From contig LVLI01001229.1 of NCBI GenBank assembly GCA_001687465.1, forward strand, positions 1-64,000: DNA of 64,000 bases. Reading direction: 5' to 3'. Shown piece by piece: positions 32,127 to 43,970 of the stretch. The stretch is from Halocafeteria seosinensis (lineage: Eukaryota; Sar; Bigyra; Bicosoecida). The notes beneath the pieces are model-generated. The model was not told the DNA's origin. It was given only the letters and a program-made list of their open reading frames with translations, and searched no databases. Position numbers and translations under genes: made by a program. Each line of letters opens with the position of its first letter. The stretch's first letter is position 1.

Positions 32127-33537
32127 CGTTGGAATCGCACACTTGGGAAAAATGGACGAGAGGAAACACTGCTGTAAACGGCCCCTTGCGACCGACGGTG
32201 ATGTGGGGGGTGGAATCCAATCGATAAAAAATATACAAGACAAGACGAAGGATGAATAAATCAAAGTCAAATTACTTATCTGATCGGATATAATTGGGGA
32301 AGATAGGTATATGGAAGGCACAACAATCCCTCCTGTTTTGGTTTTTTGTTTGCTGGTGTATGGAAAAACCAGAGTCGCATTATGCGATCCCCTGGCCTGG
32401 CCAAATACTGTAAGAAGCAGAAAATTGTAGGTATGATAATGATGTGGACGAGGAGAGCCCTCTGCCTGCTTATGTAGAAGTTTTTCAGGATATGACCTCA
32501 TGTGATCCATTAACGTGTAGGGTGTGTTATACCGTACGCGTTCTCCGACCAGAGAAGAGTTCATACCGAAACTTCATTTTGAGAGATTTTAGAATTTGGA
32601 TGAATAATGACGGCTCTTTTGGCAGCAACTTAGTAGCTGTCGGTAAGTCCGAGTCGACGGTAACACCGAGGAATTCTGACATTACCAATTCCGTACAAGC
32701 ACACTCAGAACCATACAGGGTAGAATTGACCGCCACTACGTTGGCAACATGGTACACTACTCTGAATGCTCTGAAGCATATTTATACATTGTATAATCAA
32801 TAAATTTATTCCATACACGGTGCGTTTAAGCAATTTTGACACACCATTTGTCTCGTTTACCGGTATCTACACTCAGTTGTGGTACACTCTTCACTTTTGC
32901 CAGTGGCGTCGCACGTGCGATCGCGAGGAAAGTGCCAAACCACTGGCTTGACGCCAGAAACGTAGGGAAACTTGGTGAAATTGGATGCATTCAGATCAAT
33001 CGCATTGACAGGGACAAGCTGATATCACCTTGGAGCAAGGTAAAGTAAACGTAACGGTATATCATGCCGCAGCGCCGAAGTAACGAAGGAATCCTCCATG
33101 GAATTGGAGAAGTCGTCCAAGTTCATTCAAGCTCGTGGCAATCCTTGTTAGTTTACAAAGACCAGTTATGTACGTTTGAGTACCAGTTCAGTCTGGATAG
33201 AGTCTCATAGCATTTTCTCGGGGGAGGTGAGTTCTTGAATATGCTTCAGCTGACCGCCGCTGGCTGGAGTTCAATTCATGGCTAAAGATGATGACGGTAG
33301 ATCTTTCGTCATCTCAATCACACTCTCATTGTCATTGTTTCTCTGAACAGCAGACGCATGAGAGGTTTTATATTCCGATTCTCGAATCCTGCGATGAGTC
33401 AACGTGGTGACTGGTTGCCCGGGGCTTCCAAACGTCTTCTGACGAGTTAGCTACAAACTACAGGGAAAAAGGCAGCTACAGGGAAAAAGGTAGAGTTCTT
33501 GGGTTCCTTTAGAGGCAAGATACGAAGTACTCCTCAG
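32127..33537. other. Divergent intergenic region (promoters of two genes)
   Basis: Lies between the divergent starts of the 3250-residue gene (minus) and the LRR gene (plus), so it should hold both promoters. A short direct duplication, CTACAGGGAAAAAGG twice, is at about 33459-33491 and ends with an in-frame TAG upstream of the LRR start. A 119-residue plus-strand frame at 32444-32803 overlaps other frames and shows no domain, so it is not called a gene. Confidence 0.45.
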
Positions 33538-34986
33538 ATGTCGCTCTTGGAAGTTTATTTGAGGTGGTGGCAATTCCGACCGGCAACGGAAGATAGGGAA
33601 TTGGAAGACACGATAGCATACTGGGAATGTGTTGGAAGTAGATGCGATGAACATGAGGATAAGGATGAGCGCAAAACTGTCATTGAGAACATGGGATGGC
33701 ATAAATGCTCGTTACGAATACTATCGGGAGCTGATTTGGCGAAAAAAGCTGCCAAGTATCCTCGGTTCCGTGGGAAGTGCATCATGAATCGGCTCGTGGA
33801 TCTTTCAGATGCGGACCTCTCTGAATTACCACCTCTGTTAGAACACTTGCACATTGTTTCTTGTAATAATCTTTCTGATGAAGGATTTTCCACAATCCCC
33901 CGCAGTCTTACTTCCTTAGATATCATTAGAGGCTACAGAGCAGGAATCACGGATGGAGCGTTTGAGCATCTTCCCCAACGACTAAGAAAATTGGACATTA
34001 CCGCATGTTTTCAGACATCCATCACGGACATCGCATTCCAAAATCTTCCGCCAAACTTGACAGCTTTGAAGCTACCGCTATGCGACCAAAGAACAATAAC
34101 TGATAACATGCTTCACGGTTTACCGAGACAATTGAGACACCTGGATATTTCCAGGTGCCACCAAGAGACTATTTCTAGCAAGGGATTGAGGTATTTGCCT
34201 GAGGCTCTGGAAACTCTATGGATTAAATTTTGCAACCAAGAGACGATCGCCGATGATGCTTTTCAATGGCTGCCTCGAAGCTTGAAGGATCTCGATTTGA
34301 GACAATGTTATCAGACTACCATTACGAATGCGGCACTACAATACCTTCCTGATGGATTGACGTCGCTGACACTGATGGGTTGCAAACAGTCTACCATCAC
34401 TGACCGAGCGTTCCAATACCTTCCGCACCAGCTCAAGCAGATCGATATCTCATTGTGTTCCCAATCAACCATAAGCGACGACGCGTTCCGGCACTTGCCA
34501 CGGAACCTAACAGCATTGAAAATGAGCCGATGCGATCAGCGTACAATTACCAGTTCCGCGTTCCGCCACTTGCCCCACAGTCTAAGGCATTTGGATATCT
34601 CATTTTGCAATCAGCAAACTATCGGAAATCTCGCATTTGGCTTTCTTCCTAGAAGTTTGACGTCCCTAAGAATCGAAGATTGCGATCAAACGACGATCAC
34701 TGACGATGGCTTTCGCCGGTTACCTTCCTCGATTACATGTTTGAATATGGAATCATGCTGTCAAACTACCATTACTGATAGCGCCTTCGGATATTTGAGC
34801 AGCGAGTTGACGTCTCTGAATATGCGGTCTTGCTTCCAGAGAACTGTTACAGCAGAGGTCCTCCAGTACTTTGCCAGCCTTCGGGAGCTAGATATCCGAG
34901 GATGTGACCAGCTGCCCATCAGCCGAGAGTCATTTGCCGATTTCAAGCACCTGACCTGGCTACGAGCCTCATCCGATGGAGAATAA
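33538..34986 (+). CDS. Leucine-rich-repeat protein with Cys-x-Gln-x-Thr-Ile-Thr repeats
   Basis: The first in-frame ATG at 33538 gives 482 residues; a TTG 39 bases upstream also lies in frame but is unlikely. After about 110 residues without a recognised domain come 15 repeats of exactly 25 residues (75 bp), reading about L-x-x-L-D-I-S-x-C-x-Q-x-T-I-T-D-x-A-F-x-x-L-P-x-x. Only the penultimate repeat is a residue shorter. The layout resembles cysteine-containing LRRs of F-box-type proteins, and the L-P-x-x-L spacing recalls FNIP repeats. No F-box, kinase, signal peptide or membrane segment is visible. LRR solenoids usually bind proteins, and the target here is unknown. The gene ends 145 bp before the convergent 3' end of the first P450 gene. 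Confidence 0.9.
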   Translation: MSLLEVYLRWWQFRPATEDRELEDTIAYWECVGSRCDEHEDKDERKTVIENMGWHKCSLRILSGADLAKKAAKYPRFRGKCIMNRLVDLSDADLSELPPLLEHLHIVSCNNLSDEGFSTIPRSLTSLDIIRGYRAGITDGAFEHLPQRLRKLDITACFQTSITDIAFQNLPPNLTALKLPLCDQRTITDNMLHGLPRQLRHLDISRCHQETISSKGLRYLPEALETLWIKFCNQETIADDAFQWLPRSLKDLDLRQCYQTTITNAALQYLPDGLTSLTLMGCKQSTITDRAFQYLPHQLKQIDISLCSQSTISDDAFRHLPRNLTALKMSRCDQRTITSSAFRHLPHSLRHLDISFCNQQTIGNLAFGFLPRSLTSLRIEDCDQTTITDDGFRRLPSSITCLNMESCCQTTITDSAFGYLSSELTSLNMRSCFQRTVTAEVLQYFASLRELDIRGCDQLPISRESFADFKHLTWLRASSDGE

Positions 34987-35131
34987 ACTGCGCTTCATAG
35001 TAATGGCAGCTTGGGGAGGAGCTAGGTATCCTATCCTACGACGGTGTTTATTTATCACTGTCCTGGAATTGTGAGCCTACGCCGTACTCTTGCCCACGGA
35101 TGGTTTTTCGTCGGATAGCTGAGCAAAGCAT

Positions 35132-37504
35132 TCAGTCTCCTTCTGAGAGACGAGCTCTAACTTGTATCATGAGACCGTGTTTTATCGGAAGAGTAAGACT
35201 GTCTTCGTAAGTAACGGATTCTTTATCTACCAGGTGCAGATGGTAGCGCTGTGTTTGTTAGGAAGCAACGTCACTTCAAACAGTTGAGCTCAGCAGCTCA
35301 GCAGCAATTACATGATTACCTACCTTGTATATAGCGGCCAATACCGTAGTCGCCTCGAATACAGCCATGTACTGGCCTAGGCACGTTCTAGGGCCCGCCT
35401 GGAACACTGGGTACCGAAACATTGAAGGCTTGGGCTCATCGACGAATCTGAGAATTACAGTGTCCTCATTCGACGTTCGAAGGAATACTGGCTTGGAACA
35501 GCGACTCACCTCTGTGGTGCAAATTTGGTCGGATTGTCCCAAATGGAACCCATACGCCCCATTACATAGGGCATGTATATAACATTGGAGCCTGCTGGTA
35601 ACACAGTTCCGTCCGGAAGGGTATCGTCATCTACCACGCGTTTCAGATTGGTTGGTACTGATGGATACAGACGGAGGGCTTCTTTCACTACAGCAGATAC
35701 ATAACTGCATGCGACACCTTCTATTTTTCTGAACTATCAGGAAAATTACAGAGACAACTTACGTCATCTGTCGAGTCTGGTCGTACGTGGGCACGGGCTC
35801 GTCTCCCAGTACTTCATCTATTTCCTTCCGCATCTGTATCGCCGCTAATTTGGAGTATACGTGAAATGGCCCGCACGAATAAGATACGCAATTTTACCTT
35901 TGCTTCTACCTCGGGATGCTGTGCAACCAAGAAAACTGTCCAACTCATTGCTTGTGCAGTGGTGTCTCTGTCACCGGTTTCGTATATAAAAGTCATCTCA
36001 GTTCAACATTTTGCAAAAGGGTAAAGCTTACCTCCCGGCTAGAAGAAGATTCATGACCACGTCTCTCAAGCCCTTTTCACTAAAGGCTTGTTCCCCATCC
36101 GTGTTTTCAGCCTTGAGGAATCTAGAGAGAGCATCCTGTTTGGTGTGATATGTTTCGTCGTTCCTTCTTTGCCGAATCATGTCGTACGTATAGTCATCCA
36201 ATACCTGAGAGGCAGAAAAGATAAGGAAGGGTACTACTCGTATTGGCAAGACTAATGGCTTACTTTGACCAGGCTTCGAAGTCGAATGGTGGTGGGATCA
36301 AAGTGGACTTTCCATTTCCAAAGTGGGTCATCCATCCGCATCTTGACAAGGTGTTGAACTCTGCAACGCCCTTTAGGATATAGCTAAACCAACAACACTA
36401 AGACAACGTCTTTTGTTTCATCGCCATACTCGTTGAACGACTCTGCAAAAGGATTATCCGGATTTTCCATAGAATTAATGTTCACTCCAAATGCAATTTC
36501 CCCAATGGAGTCCAGGGTAAAGCGATGGAAGAAATTATGCAGATCCAAAGCAGTTCCCTGCTGTAAAGCAGTTTGGAGTTCCTGTATAATAGCAGACGAT
36601 ACTCGCATGGATTTGCTATACCGCAAAACACATTCATAGCATACTCACATCATCGAGATACTTTACATGGCCCCTGAACGTGGTTTCCATTTTGCTCCGG
36701 AATTCTCTTGCGGAGAACATCGGTGAGAGCAGTTTCCGTTGTTGTCTCCATTTTTCTCCATCGACGTTGAAAATACCTGAAAGGAGCATACTTTCAATGT
36801 ACAGCCGTTCCTTTCGGCGAACAGAAGTGTACGAACCATCTCCCAGTAGTTCCTCCATAAACCCGTGGAATTCTGGACCCTTGATGTAGTTCTGTGCACA
36901 GCATCTCCATTCACATTACATTAACAAGAGCTCAAAGGAGTGATTATCTGAGCGATTGGCACATACAGAAAAATTTGTTCTCAAAATATGCTCGAGACAC
37001 TCCGGTTTGAAAACGAAAGCGGTTCGCGGCTTCAGCGGCATTTTGATTTGAAACGTTTCACCCTTGAACTGAAGCGCAGAAGCAAACAATTGGATCCCGG
37101 TCAAGTTCTTCATCACCAGAGAGTATCCCCTTAGGTACTTACGACATCTGTGGCATAGTAGGCGAACATTCTCAAGCGGTCTTTGGCAACCACTGGCAAC
37201 AAAGGTAAGTTGCAAATGAATGGCCATTCAAAGAATCCCGAACAGTTCATACGCTGCGAGGAATATCAAACCAATACTATTATAAGAATGCCAATATATC
37301 CTCAAAACCAAGAATGAGCTGAATCACGTAGAATACCCGCTATACGAGAAGGGATAAGATAATTCGTACCATGCGCTGGAAATATTGATTCACCACGGAG
37401 GCCAATGCTATCGTTACCAGTAGTAGCACAGCATTTTGTGCCGTGCACAGAGAGTACGATATCCCATACAATCGCTGCACAAGGTCAAATATCCTTAATT
37501 GCAT
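35132..37504 (-). CDS. Cytochrome P450, CYP86-like clan, copy 1 (13 exons)
   Basis: Thirteen exons with short introns, most with clear GT-AG borders, encode about 515 residues. Exons (high to low coordinate): 37504-37370, 37253-37143, 37068-36967, 36891-36837, 36776-36649, 36581 to about 36410 (3' border unsure), 36360-36264, 36204-36032, 35967-35898, 35833-35763, 35704-35510, 35447-35324 and 35248-35132. Exon 1 is a hydrophobic membrane anchor. Diagnostic motifs are [10 protein letters not shown] (typical of the CYP86 clan), the I-helix A-G-R-D-T-T-A across an intron, the K-helix E-A-L-R, F-A-P-Q-R, and the haem loop [10 protein letters not shown] with its Cys ligand. Relatives hydroxylate fatty acids at the terminal carbon, so lipid or wax oxidation at the ER is a reasonable inference. 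One intron begins GTTCGT, as in copy 2. Confidence 0.92.
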
Positions 37505-38034
37505 TATTGCGGACGGGACCTGGCTTCCGACTCTCCAAGAAAGGGACTGCACAACCGCGAGGGTGAGGACGCAACTCGTCCAATTTTCTGCGTACTGTAG
37601 GGCTTTCGTAGAGGGGAATGAATTGCCAAACCAAGTGGGGCATGAATGCACTACCTGGTACTATCGAATCATGACAAATCCAGCGTCGTCCCGAACACCA
37701 TACCAACATTTCTGTGACCTGGGAACTTCAAGAACGCGTCCTCGAAGGAACGGGATTGTACCACACTGGAATTGTGAGCGAGTACTTCAGAAATCATCGG
37801 GCATTACCCCAGAATTTGGGACGAGTATTCAGCACTCAATATGTTGTTGAAGGGTGGTATGAACTGTAAGTAGTGACTCGTGAGTTTCGCTGTTACAAGT
37901 AATTTGTGCATTCCTTCGTCAGACAGAATCTTTTACATTGGGGGAGTTAATAAAGGTAGAGCCAATGCAAACTGATATAGTATTTGATAGGGATTTCATA
38001 TGTAAAGTGAATCGAGAGTCGCAGAATCCCGTTA
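37505..38034. other. Spacer between tandem P450 genes
   Basis: About 530 bp separating the start of P450 copy 1 from the end of copy 2. It should contain the promoter of copy 1. Short frames here have no motifs. Confidence 0.4.
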
Positions 38035-40399
38035 TTAAGGTCGAGGAAGCACTCGTACTTGCAGGCCGTGTTTCATCGGCAGTGTCAGACTCTTATCGTA
38101 CTCAACGGAATTCTTATCTACCAAACGGAGATGATAATGCTGTAATGCATGCGAGAATTAGTCTCAACCAAACAGTGACAAAAGAACAGCACAACTACCT
38201 ACCTTGTACATAGCAGATAACACTGTTGTCGCCTCGAACACAGCCATGTGCTGGCCTAAACATGTACGTGGCCCAGCTTGAAATACAGGATATCGGAACA
38301 TGGATGGTTTAGGATCATCCACAAACCTGCTCATGAAAGTATTCGGTCAATTTAAGAAAAGCGCCTGGCAGCACAAAAGCATAGGAGAAGTCTCACCTTT
38401 GGGGATTAAAAGTCAGTGGTGCTTCCCAAACTGAGTTTAGTCGTCCCATGGCATATGGCATGTATAACACATTGGAGCCAGCCGGCACGAAGGTGCCGTC
38501 TGGAAGTCTGTCATCATTTACTGCCATTTTCACATTACTTGGTACTGAAGGGTACAGTCGAAGTGTTTCTTTAAGTACTGCAGCCACGTATCTGCGAGAA
38601 GACGCTATGGCTCACTCTGTGATCGGCTAGCATAGCAATGACTTACTTCATCTGTCGAGTCTGGTCGTACGTAGGGATTTCAGTATCACCAAGCACTTCA
38701 TCAATTTCTTTTCGCATCTGCGCATATTGAAAAAGGTGCATAGTTTCCATCAGGTAGGAAGGGATGGAACAAAGGCTACCTTTTCTTCCACCTCCGGGTG
38801 TTGACTGATCAGGAAAACTGCCCAACTTAGGGCTTGCGCAGTAGTATCCCTGCGACCAAAGAAATTAACATTGGATGAAATCTATTCCCTACAACAAAAG
38901 TCTTACCTTCCAGCTATCAGGAAACTCATGACTACGTCTCTCAAACCCTTCTCAGTGAACGCTTGCTCACCGGTTTCCGTTTCAGCCTTCAAGAACCTGG
39001 ATAGTGCATCGTTCTTGGTACGATATGTCCCATCTTTCCTTCGTTGCCGGATGATTTCGTAAGCATAGTCGTCCATTACCTTTGCCAGTAAAGCTAGTGT
39101 CAAAGCGCATACCGAAGCACTGTTATCCGTTCCACGAGCATGGGACTTACTTGCACAAGACCCCGCAGCCGGATAGTTTTTGGATCGAAATAGTAAGTTA
39201 ATTTCCAGAGAGGATCGTCGAATCTTGCCTTAATCAAACGCTGAACCCTGCAACACCAAAAGTAGCAGAATCCACGTACCGACCGAATTGACAGTCTATC
39301 TTCTCCATACTCATTAAAAGAATTTGCGAATGGCGTGTCCTGATTCTCCATGGAGTTGATGTTGACTCCGAAAGCAATTTCCCCAATGGAGTCCAACGTG
39401 AAGCGATGAAATAAGTTGTGGATATCCATGGTTGCTCCTTGTTGCGAGGTCTTGTTAAGTTCCTGAAAAAGAATAGATTCTCATGTAAAGCATTCTTCAA
39501 CCCCTTGCAAAAAACGAAGCCACATTACCTTGTGAAAATATTCCATGTGACTCCTGAAGGTATTTTCCATCTTATTCCGAAATTCTCTTGCGGAGAACAT
39601 ATAAGATGCCAGCTTTCTTTGACGCCTCCACTTTTCTCCGTCTACGTTGAAAATTCCTGTAGAAGCAATCCACCAGAGCATGCGAGACACACGTCACAAT
39701 CTCTGGAAAACGGAACGAACCATCGCCTAGGAGCTCCTCCATTATCGTATAAAATACTGGGCCTTTGACATAGTTCTGAACGCCACATGAGCAATCCCGC
39801 GCGTTTGTCAAGTAAAACTTCGGTAACAACTTCTCGTAGGGATGGCACTTACGGAAAATTTGGTGTCGAGTATGTGCTCAACGCAATCAGGTCTCAGAAC
39901 GACAAGTGTGCGTGGTTTTAACGGGATCTTGACTTGGAAGGTTTTACCTTTGAACTGCGAGCATACACACCCTACGAATAGCTACTCTCCACTTTGTCCC
40001 AAACCACACCCAATACAATATGGTATACTTACAACGTCGGTAGCATAGTGCGTAAGCGTTTTTAAAGGGTCTTCCATGATGGTCGCCAAGATAGGCAGAT
40101 TGCTGATGAATGGCCATTCGAAGAATCCCGGACAATTAACACGCTGTAACGAATCATTAACATGGCCAGGTTATCTCAAATCTGTTCATCATACCCTAGG
40201 TGGATCGAAGATTTGCACAAAAGATTCCATCCCGCACCCCGAAACCAAGAAGCAGTCTTACCATGCGTTGAAAATATTGGCTCACCAAGGACGCGATCCC
40301 AATCGTCCCCAGAATTAGAAGCAGCTGATGGACGGAGAAAAACGACCAGAACATCCCGTATATCCTCTGGCCAAAGGCCACTGTCCACGTATCCGGCAT
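38035..40399 (-). CDS. Cytochrome P450, CYP86-like clan, copy 2
   Basis: A tandem paralogue of copy 1 in the same orientation. First ATG at 40399 (M-P-D-T-W), stop TAA at 38035. It has the same exon layout wherever I compared it: exon 1 ends in Q-R-M at 40262, exon 2 ends in A-T-D-V before GTAAGT, exon 3 starts with F-K-G, and a GTTCGT intron splits the Gly of G-I-F-N-V-D-G. The I-helix region, K-helix E-T-L-R and haem loop [10 protein letters not shown] are intact. The last exon ends [13 protein letters not shown]. Nothing suggests inactivation. Conserved introns with diverged sequence indicate a duplication that is not recent. Function as for copy 1 is inferred from the clan. Confidence 0.9.
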
Positions 40400-41906
40400 G
40401 AGGAGGGTCGCAGGTTGAAGTTTGAAAACTCGAGCGATTGAGCTAGTATTAGCGCGTCTCTTTCCAAACAAAACGAGATTTCAGAGGCAATAAAAAATAC
40501 CTATGCCATTGCGGGGTCTATATCTGTCTATGGTATGGACTGCGTCCGGCTGCGCGGCAGAATGCCGCACCGTACAATCTTTCCTTCAGGTTCTGAGGGC
40601 AGGAATCCACTTTGCGGCAACGAAAGCGAGGAGTGTGCAATAGAGAGTAAGTATAATATGGCCGGGTAATTCTTATCGTAGTGGTTCGTTTTCAATATAA
40701 GGAAACAATGTGGAGACAAATCTGAAAATTATTACCAATCTCTTGTTCAAGGTGTAGTATCTTCTTCGTTGGTGCACCTAGAAGCTATGGAAGGTCGGTA
40801 GGTTGCTGGAAGTACTTGAGGCGACTGCCCGTACTGGTGCAATCTCTACCGCATGTTTGCTTAGTGCAGTGCCGTTGCGTTTGAAAGAATAAAGACTCAT
40901 CGTCGTGTAGTGAGTGGGAAAAGTTTGCTTCCAATCATTTCCGTTTACAACTAGGACTTCGTCTTCCGTGGTTGTTCGGTAACCGAATCCAGGGAGCATC
41001 TGAAGGAAAAATGCAACAATATGTCCCACAGTATCGTCAGTGCATCCTCAGGAAATGCTATTTTCTCCAGAACCGTGGTGCAGTGGGCTCCCGATTCAAA
41101 ACTACAGTATTTGCTTGTATTCGTGCGGAGAGCTGACCTGAGTTCAGCTGTAGAATTCCAGCCATGACATTGGCGACGTTACCAGGTACCTGTTCCCTCG
41201 ACAGAAATACAACGAGTTTTAAGCACAATTACAATTGCACAACGTCCAATGCTTCTATTGCGTCGGACTCATTCCGACCTCCATGTGTCACATCACCGTC
41301 GAAGCAAGGACAGGCTCCAGACCCACTTAGCACAACAAGCATCAAAGCTCCAAGAGTTTCCCATCAAGGCTTCTAAAGGATGAAGAGTCTCCTCCGATCG
41401 ATATGCGCTCCTAAACATTGGTATGACGGTTATATCTGTATGCCGCAGAAAGTGGTTTTTGTCCCCTGTAGCACTCCCTCGTAAGAGGAATTCAATCCCG
41501 TTCGGCTCTTCAAGTCATTCGGCAGTTCCAAGGTGTCCATGGTGAGAGGCTTATCCGGGAAATACTGATAGTTGCGTCGACACAAAGGTGATTCACGCAA
41601 GTCCAGAGTACATCTTTTTCCATCCAACTTAGGTGTTCATTACTGGTCCGGCTTGCGGACTGGTTGGAGTGACGAGCACCAGCACCACCTGTTACTGCCC
41701 GGTATTGCACCCAGAATAGAGAATTTCAGAAGACCGAAACTACCCCGCGAAGCTGGCAAAATAACCATCACTTACTGGTATTCATTGCGTCAGCGTCGCT
41801 TGGCTGGTGCAAGTTGCTTCTGAAGGTCCCACAAAACTGGAGAGTGGAGGATTCGAATCGTTGGGTGGCTCAGCTATCACGAAGAGAAAAAAAAAATAAT
41901 TTGAAA
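40400..41906. other. Interval between P450 copy 2 and the GLUG/REJ cluster
   Basis: No domain, repeat or RNA gene was recognised. The end of this interval must hold the promoter of the gene that starts at 41907. The frame of that gene is open back to a TTG at 41814. Confidence 0.35.
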
Positions 41907-43970
41907 ATGAAGCCAAAGGAACGGAGGATGTTGTACTGTACTATCAGCGTTTTTAACAAGCTCTCGGAGCGGCAGCGCCGACAAAAGATGTCTATTTACA
42001 GAATGGTAGTGACCGTACTGATATTGGGTTTCATGGCTTTGGTTCAGAATGCTCCAAGAAAAGAAGAGACTCAAGAAGGCGATTTCTTCCGTCGTGACGG
42101 CAATGCTGATTGGAGAAAGGCAATGATTGCAGAGTCATTCCAGGATAATTTCCCAGAACCACCAGACTCTCGGTATACAAATTCTTCTGATGCGACGCCA
42201 TGTTGGAACGCTTCCTTGTACTGGTTGTTTGCGATGCCTCTAGTACTTCGGTCACAGACGTCGCTATCCACGACTATTACAGTAGCTATGCTGTTCATAC
42301 TGCTGAATGCAACTTCCAGGAACGCAGTTCCGGAAACTGACCTGCGAGACGCGATAACTGCGGGCAATCAATCATGCTTTCTGTACAGCCACCAATCTGG
42401 TCTGTTCCAGTTGGCTTGCCACGTGAACTGGCTTGACTTCGGCTATGACAACAACACCTACATATCGCTGCGATCCGCCGAGACGTTTGAAGGAAACGAC
42501 TACACAATTGACCTCCATGGAATAGACCAGTTCTCCGGTATGTTTGTTTCTGACCTTCAGGAGCATGCATACCCTATGAATAGTATACCAGTCATTCGTA
42601 ATCTGCACATGAAGCGAGGCAGTACAAGTTATATGGGTGGTTTCGTGGTCCGTTCGAATCAACGGTACATACGAGTGCACTCTTGTAGTTCTTCAGGTGA
42701 AACTCGCGGAGGCACGACTTCAGAGGGTTTAGAGTTCGGTGGAGGCGGTATTTGTGGAGCTCGCTGCGGAGAGGAGGGGCAAGTAGAGATAGTTGGTTGC
42801 TGGTCCAGCGGGAACATTGTCGGTATTCGTGCAGGTGGTATAGCAGGGCATCATGTTGGGGGCAACTTTGGTGTCGTCAACATATCGCATTGCAGTTCCA
42901 GCGGGCGAGTAGAGGCAGATCAGGGAGGAGGTCTTGTTGGTAGATTTGCAGGTCATGACAACGGAGAGGTCTACATTTTTCAGTCGTACTCCACAGGCGA
43001 TATCACTGGATGGCGGTGCGGAGGTATTGCAGGGAGTCAAGCAGGTTCTCGTTCTGCACTTGTGTCCGTGTCGCAGTGCTTTTCGGTAGGTAATATCGAA
43101 GGAAGTGACGCAGGTGGTCTTCTTGGAGGCGCTGCTGGTTGGGAGGGTACTGTCAGAGTGATAGATTCTTATTCACGCGGAGTAATTAAAGAATCGGGAG
43201 AAACTGGAGGCATTTGCGGATTCCATGCTGGGGCTGATGGAGGCGGTGTGTTTGTTGAGAATTGTTATGCTTCAGGAAGTGTTGAGAATCCTAGCCACAA
43301 TGGAGGCTTGCTAGGTAGCATCGATGCTAACCCGGGGAAAGTCGAAATTGTGTACTGTGTTTTCTCATCTGGTAAAGATTCGGGGGCCAGCATGATCGGA
43401 CGTAACCAAGGGGCAGTGAGTGCAAGTTTAGGCAATTCAGCAAACCTGAATGACATTCAAGGGAGGCTCTATTTTTTTAACGGCTCAAGAAGGTGGTCGA
43501 CTGATCATTGGAGCATCGGGAAAGCTAGTGAGCCCGAGATACTTTCGCAATCGTCTAGCCAGGATTTACCCATACTTCGTTTTCAGCTTCCGTCTGCCAG
43601 TCCAACAGTTACTAGCACTCCGACTGGTTCTAGTGAGTCGACGGAATCACCCACAGCTTCGTCGTCAATCTCAGCATCTTCCGAATGGACAGCGTCACCC
43701 ACAACTTCCCCGTCTAGCTCAGTCTCTTCGGATCGGACAACATCACCCACGCATTCACCTTCTGGCTCAGCATCAGCAAGGAGCGCTTCTCCTCCAATTG
43801 AGTCTCGACAGCATACGCTGAACCCAGAGCATACGGTTTCATCGGCGCCTTCCCGGTTTCGTAGTGCACAATCGCCCAACTATAGCTCGAATTTGCACGG
43901 GTCACAATTCTCTCGTAAGAAACCATTACAGGTACAGCGGGGACAGCGTGCCATCCAAGCAGACCAGTGA
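41907..43970 (+). CDS. Secreted GLUG-repeat protein with Ser/Thr/Pro tail
   Basis: 687 residues from the first in-frame ATG at 41907. Two hydrophobic segments occur before the family module, one near residues 30-50 (V-V-T-V-L-I-L-G-F) and one after an ATG at 42234 (residue 110). The second directly precedes the cap module with T-D-L-R-D. Seven GLUG-like repeats follow (residues about 270-490), each with a G-G-I/L-x-G turn and Cys/Ser-rich strand. The C-terminal cap then reads D-I-Q-G-R-L-Y and I-L-R-F-Q-L, followed by a Ser/Thr/Pro-rich stalk and a basic end. Same architecture as the gene at 509-2809. Expected to be exported and heavily O-glycosylated in the stalk. No C-terminal membrane anchor is seen. 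The true start (41907 or 42234) is uncertain. Confidence 0.83.
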   Translation: MKPKERRMLYCTISVFNKLSERQRRQKMSIYRMVVTVLILGFMALVQNAPRKEETQEGDFFRRDGNADWRKAMIAESFQDNFPEPPDSRYTNSSDATPCWNASLYWLFAMPLVLRSQTSLSTTITVAMLFILLNATSRNAVPETDLRDAITAGNQSCFLYSHQSGLFQLACHVNWLDFGYDNNTYISLRSAETFEGNDYTIDLHGIDQFSGMFVSDLQEHAYPMNSIPVIRNLHMKRGSTSYMGGFVVRSNQRYIRVHSCSSSGETRGGTTSEGLEFGGGGICGARCGEEGQVEIVGCWSSGNIVGIRAGGIAGHHVGGNFGVVNISHCSSSGRVEADQGGGLVGRFAGHDNGEVYIFQSYSTGDITGWRCGGIAGSQAGSRSALVSVSQCFSVGNIEGSDAGGLLGGAAGWEGTVRVIDSYSRGVIKESGETGGICGFHAGADGGGVFVENCYASGSVENPSHNGGLLGSIDANPGKVEIVYCVFSSGKDSGASMIGRNQGAVSASLGNSANLNDIQGRLYFFNGSRRWSTDHWSIGKASEPEILSQSSSQDLPILRFQLPSASPTVTSTPTGSSESTESPTASSSISASSEWTASPTTSPSSSVSSDRTTSPTHSPSGSASARSASPPIESRQHTLNPEHTVSSAPSRFRSAQSPNYSSNLHGSQFSRKKPLQVQRGQRAIQADQ

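Noticed and set aside
32127-32564. Upstream 146-codon extension of the giant minus-strand gene
   Set aside because: It contains mixed hydrophobic and Pro-rich sequence without repeats or charge bias like the rest, and the ATG at 32126 begins a typical acidic N terminus. It is treated as leader.
32444-32803. 119-residue plus-strand frame antisense to the start of the giant gene
   Set aside because: Overlaps the leader of the minus-strand gene and another minus frame, with no recognisable motif.
41830-41890. tRNA-like B-box (GATTCGAATCC on the minus strand)
   Set aside because: The flanking bases do not form a T-arm stem, and no A-box or acceptor stem is visible.
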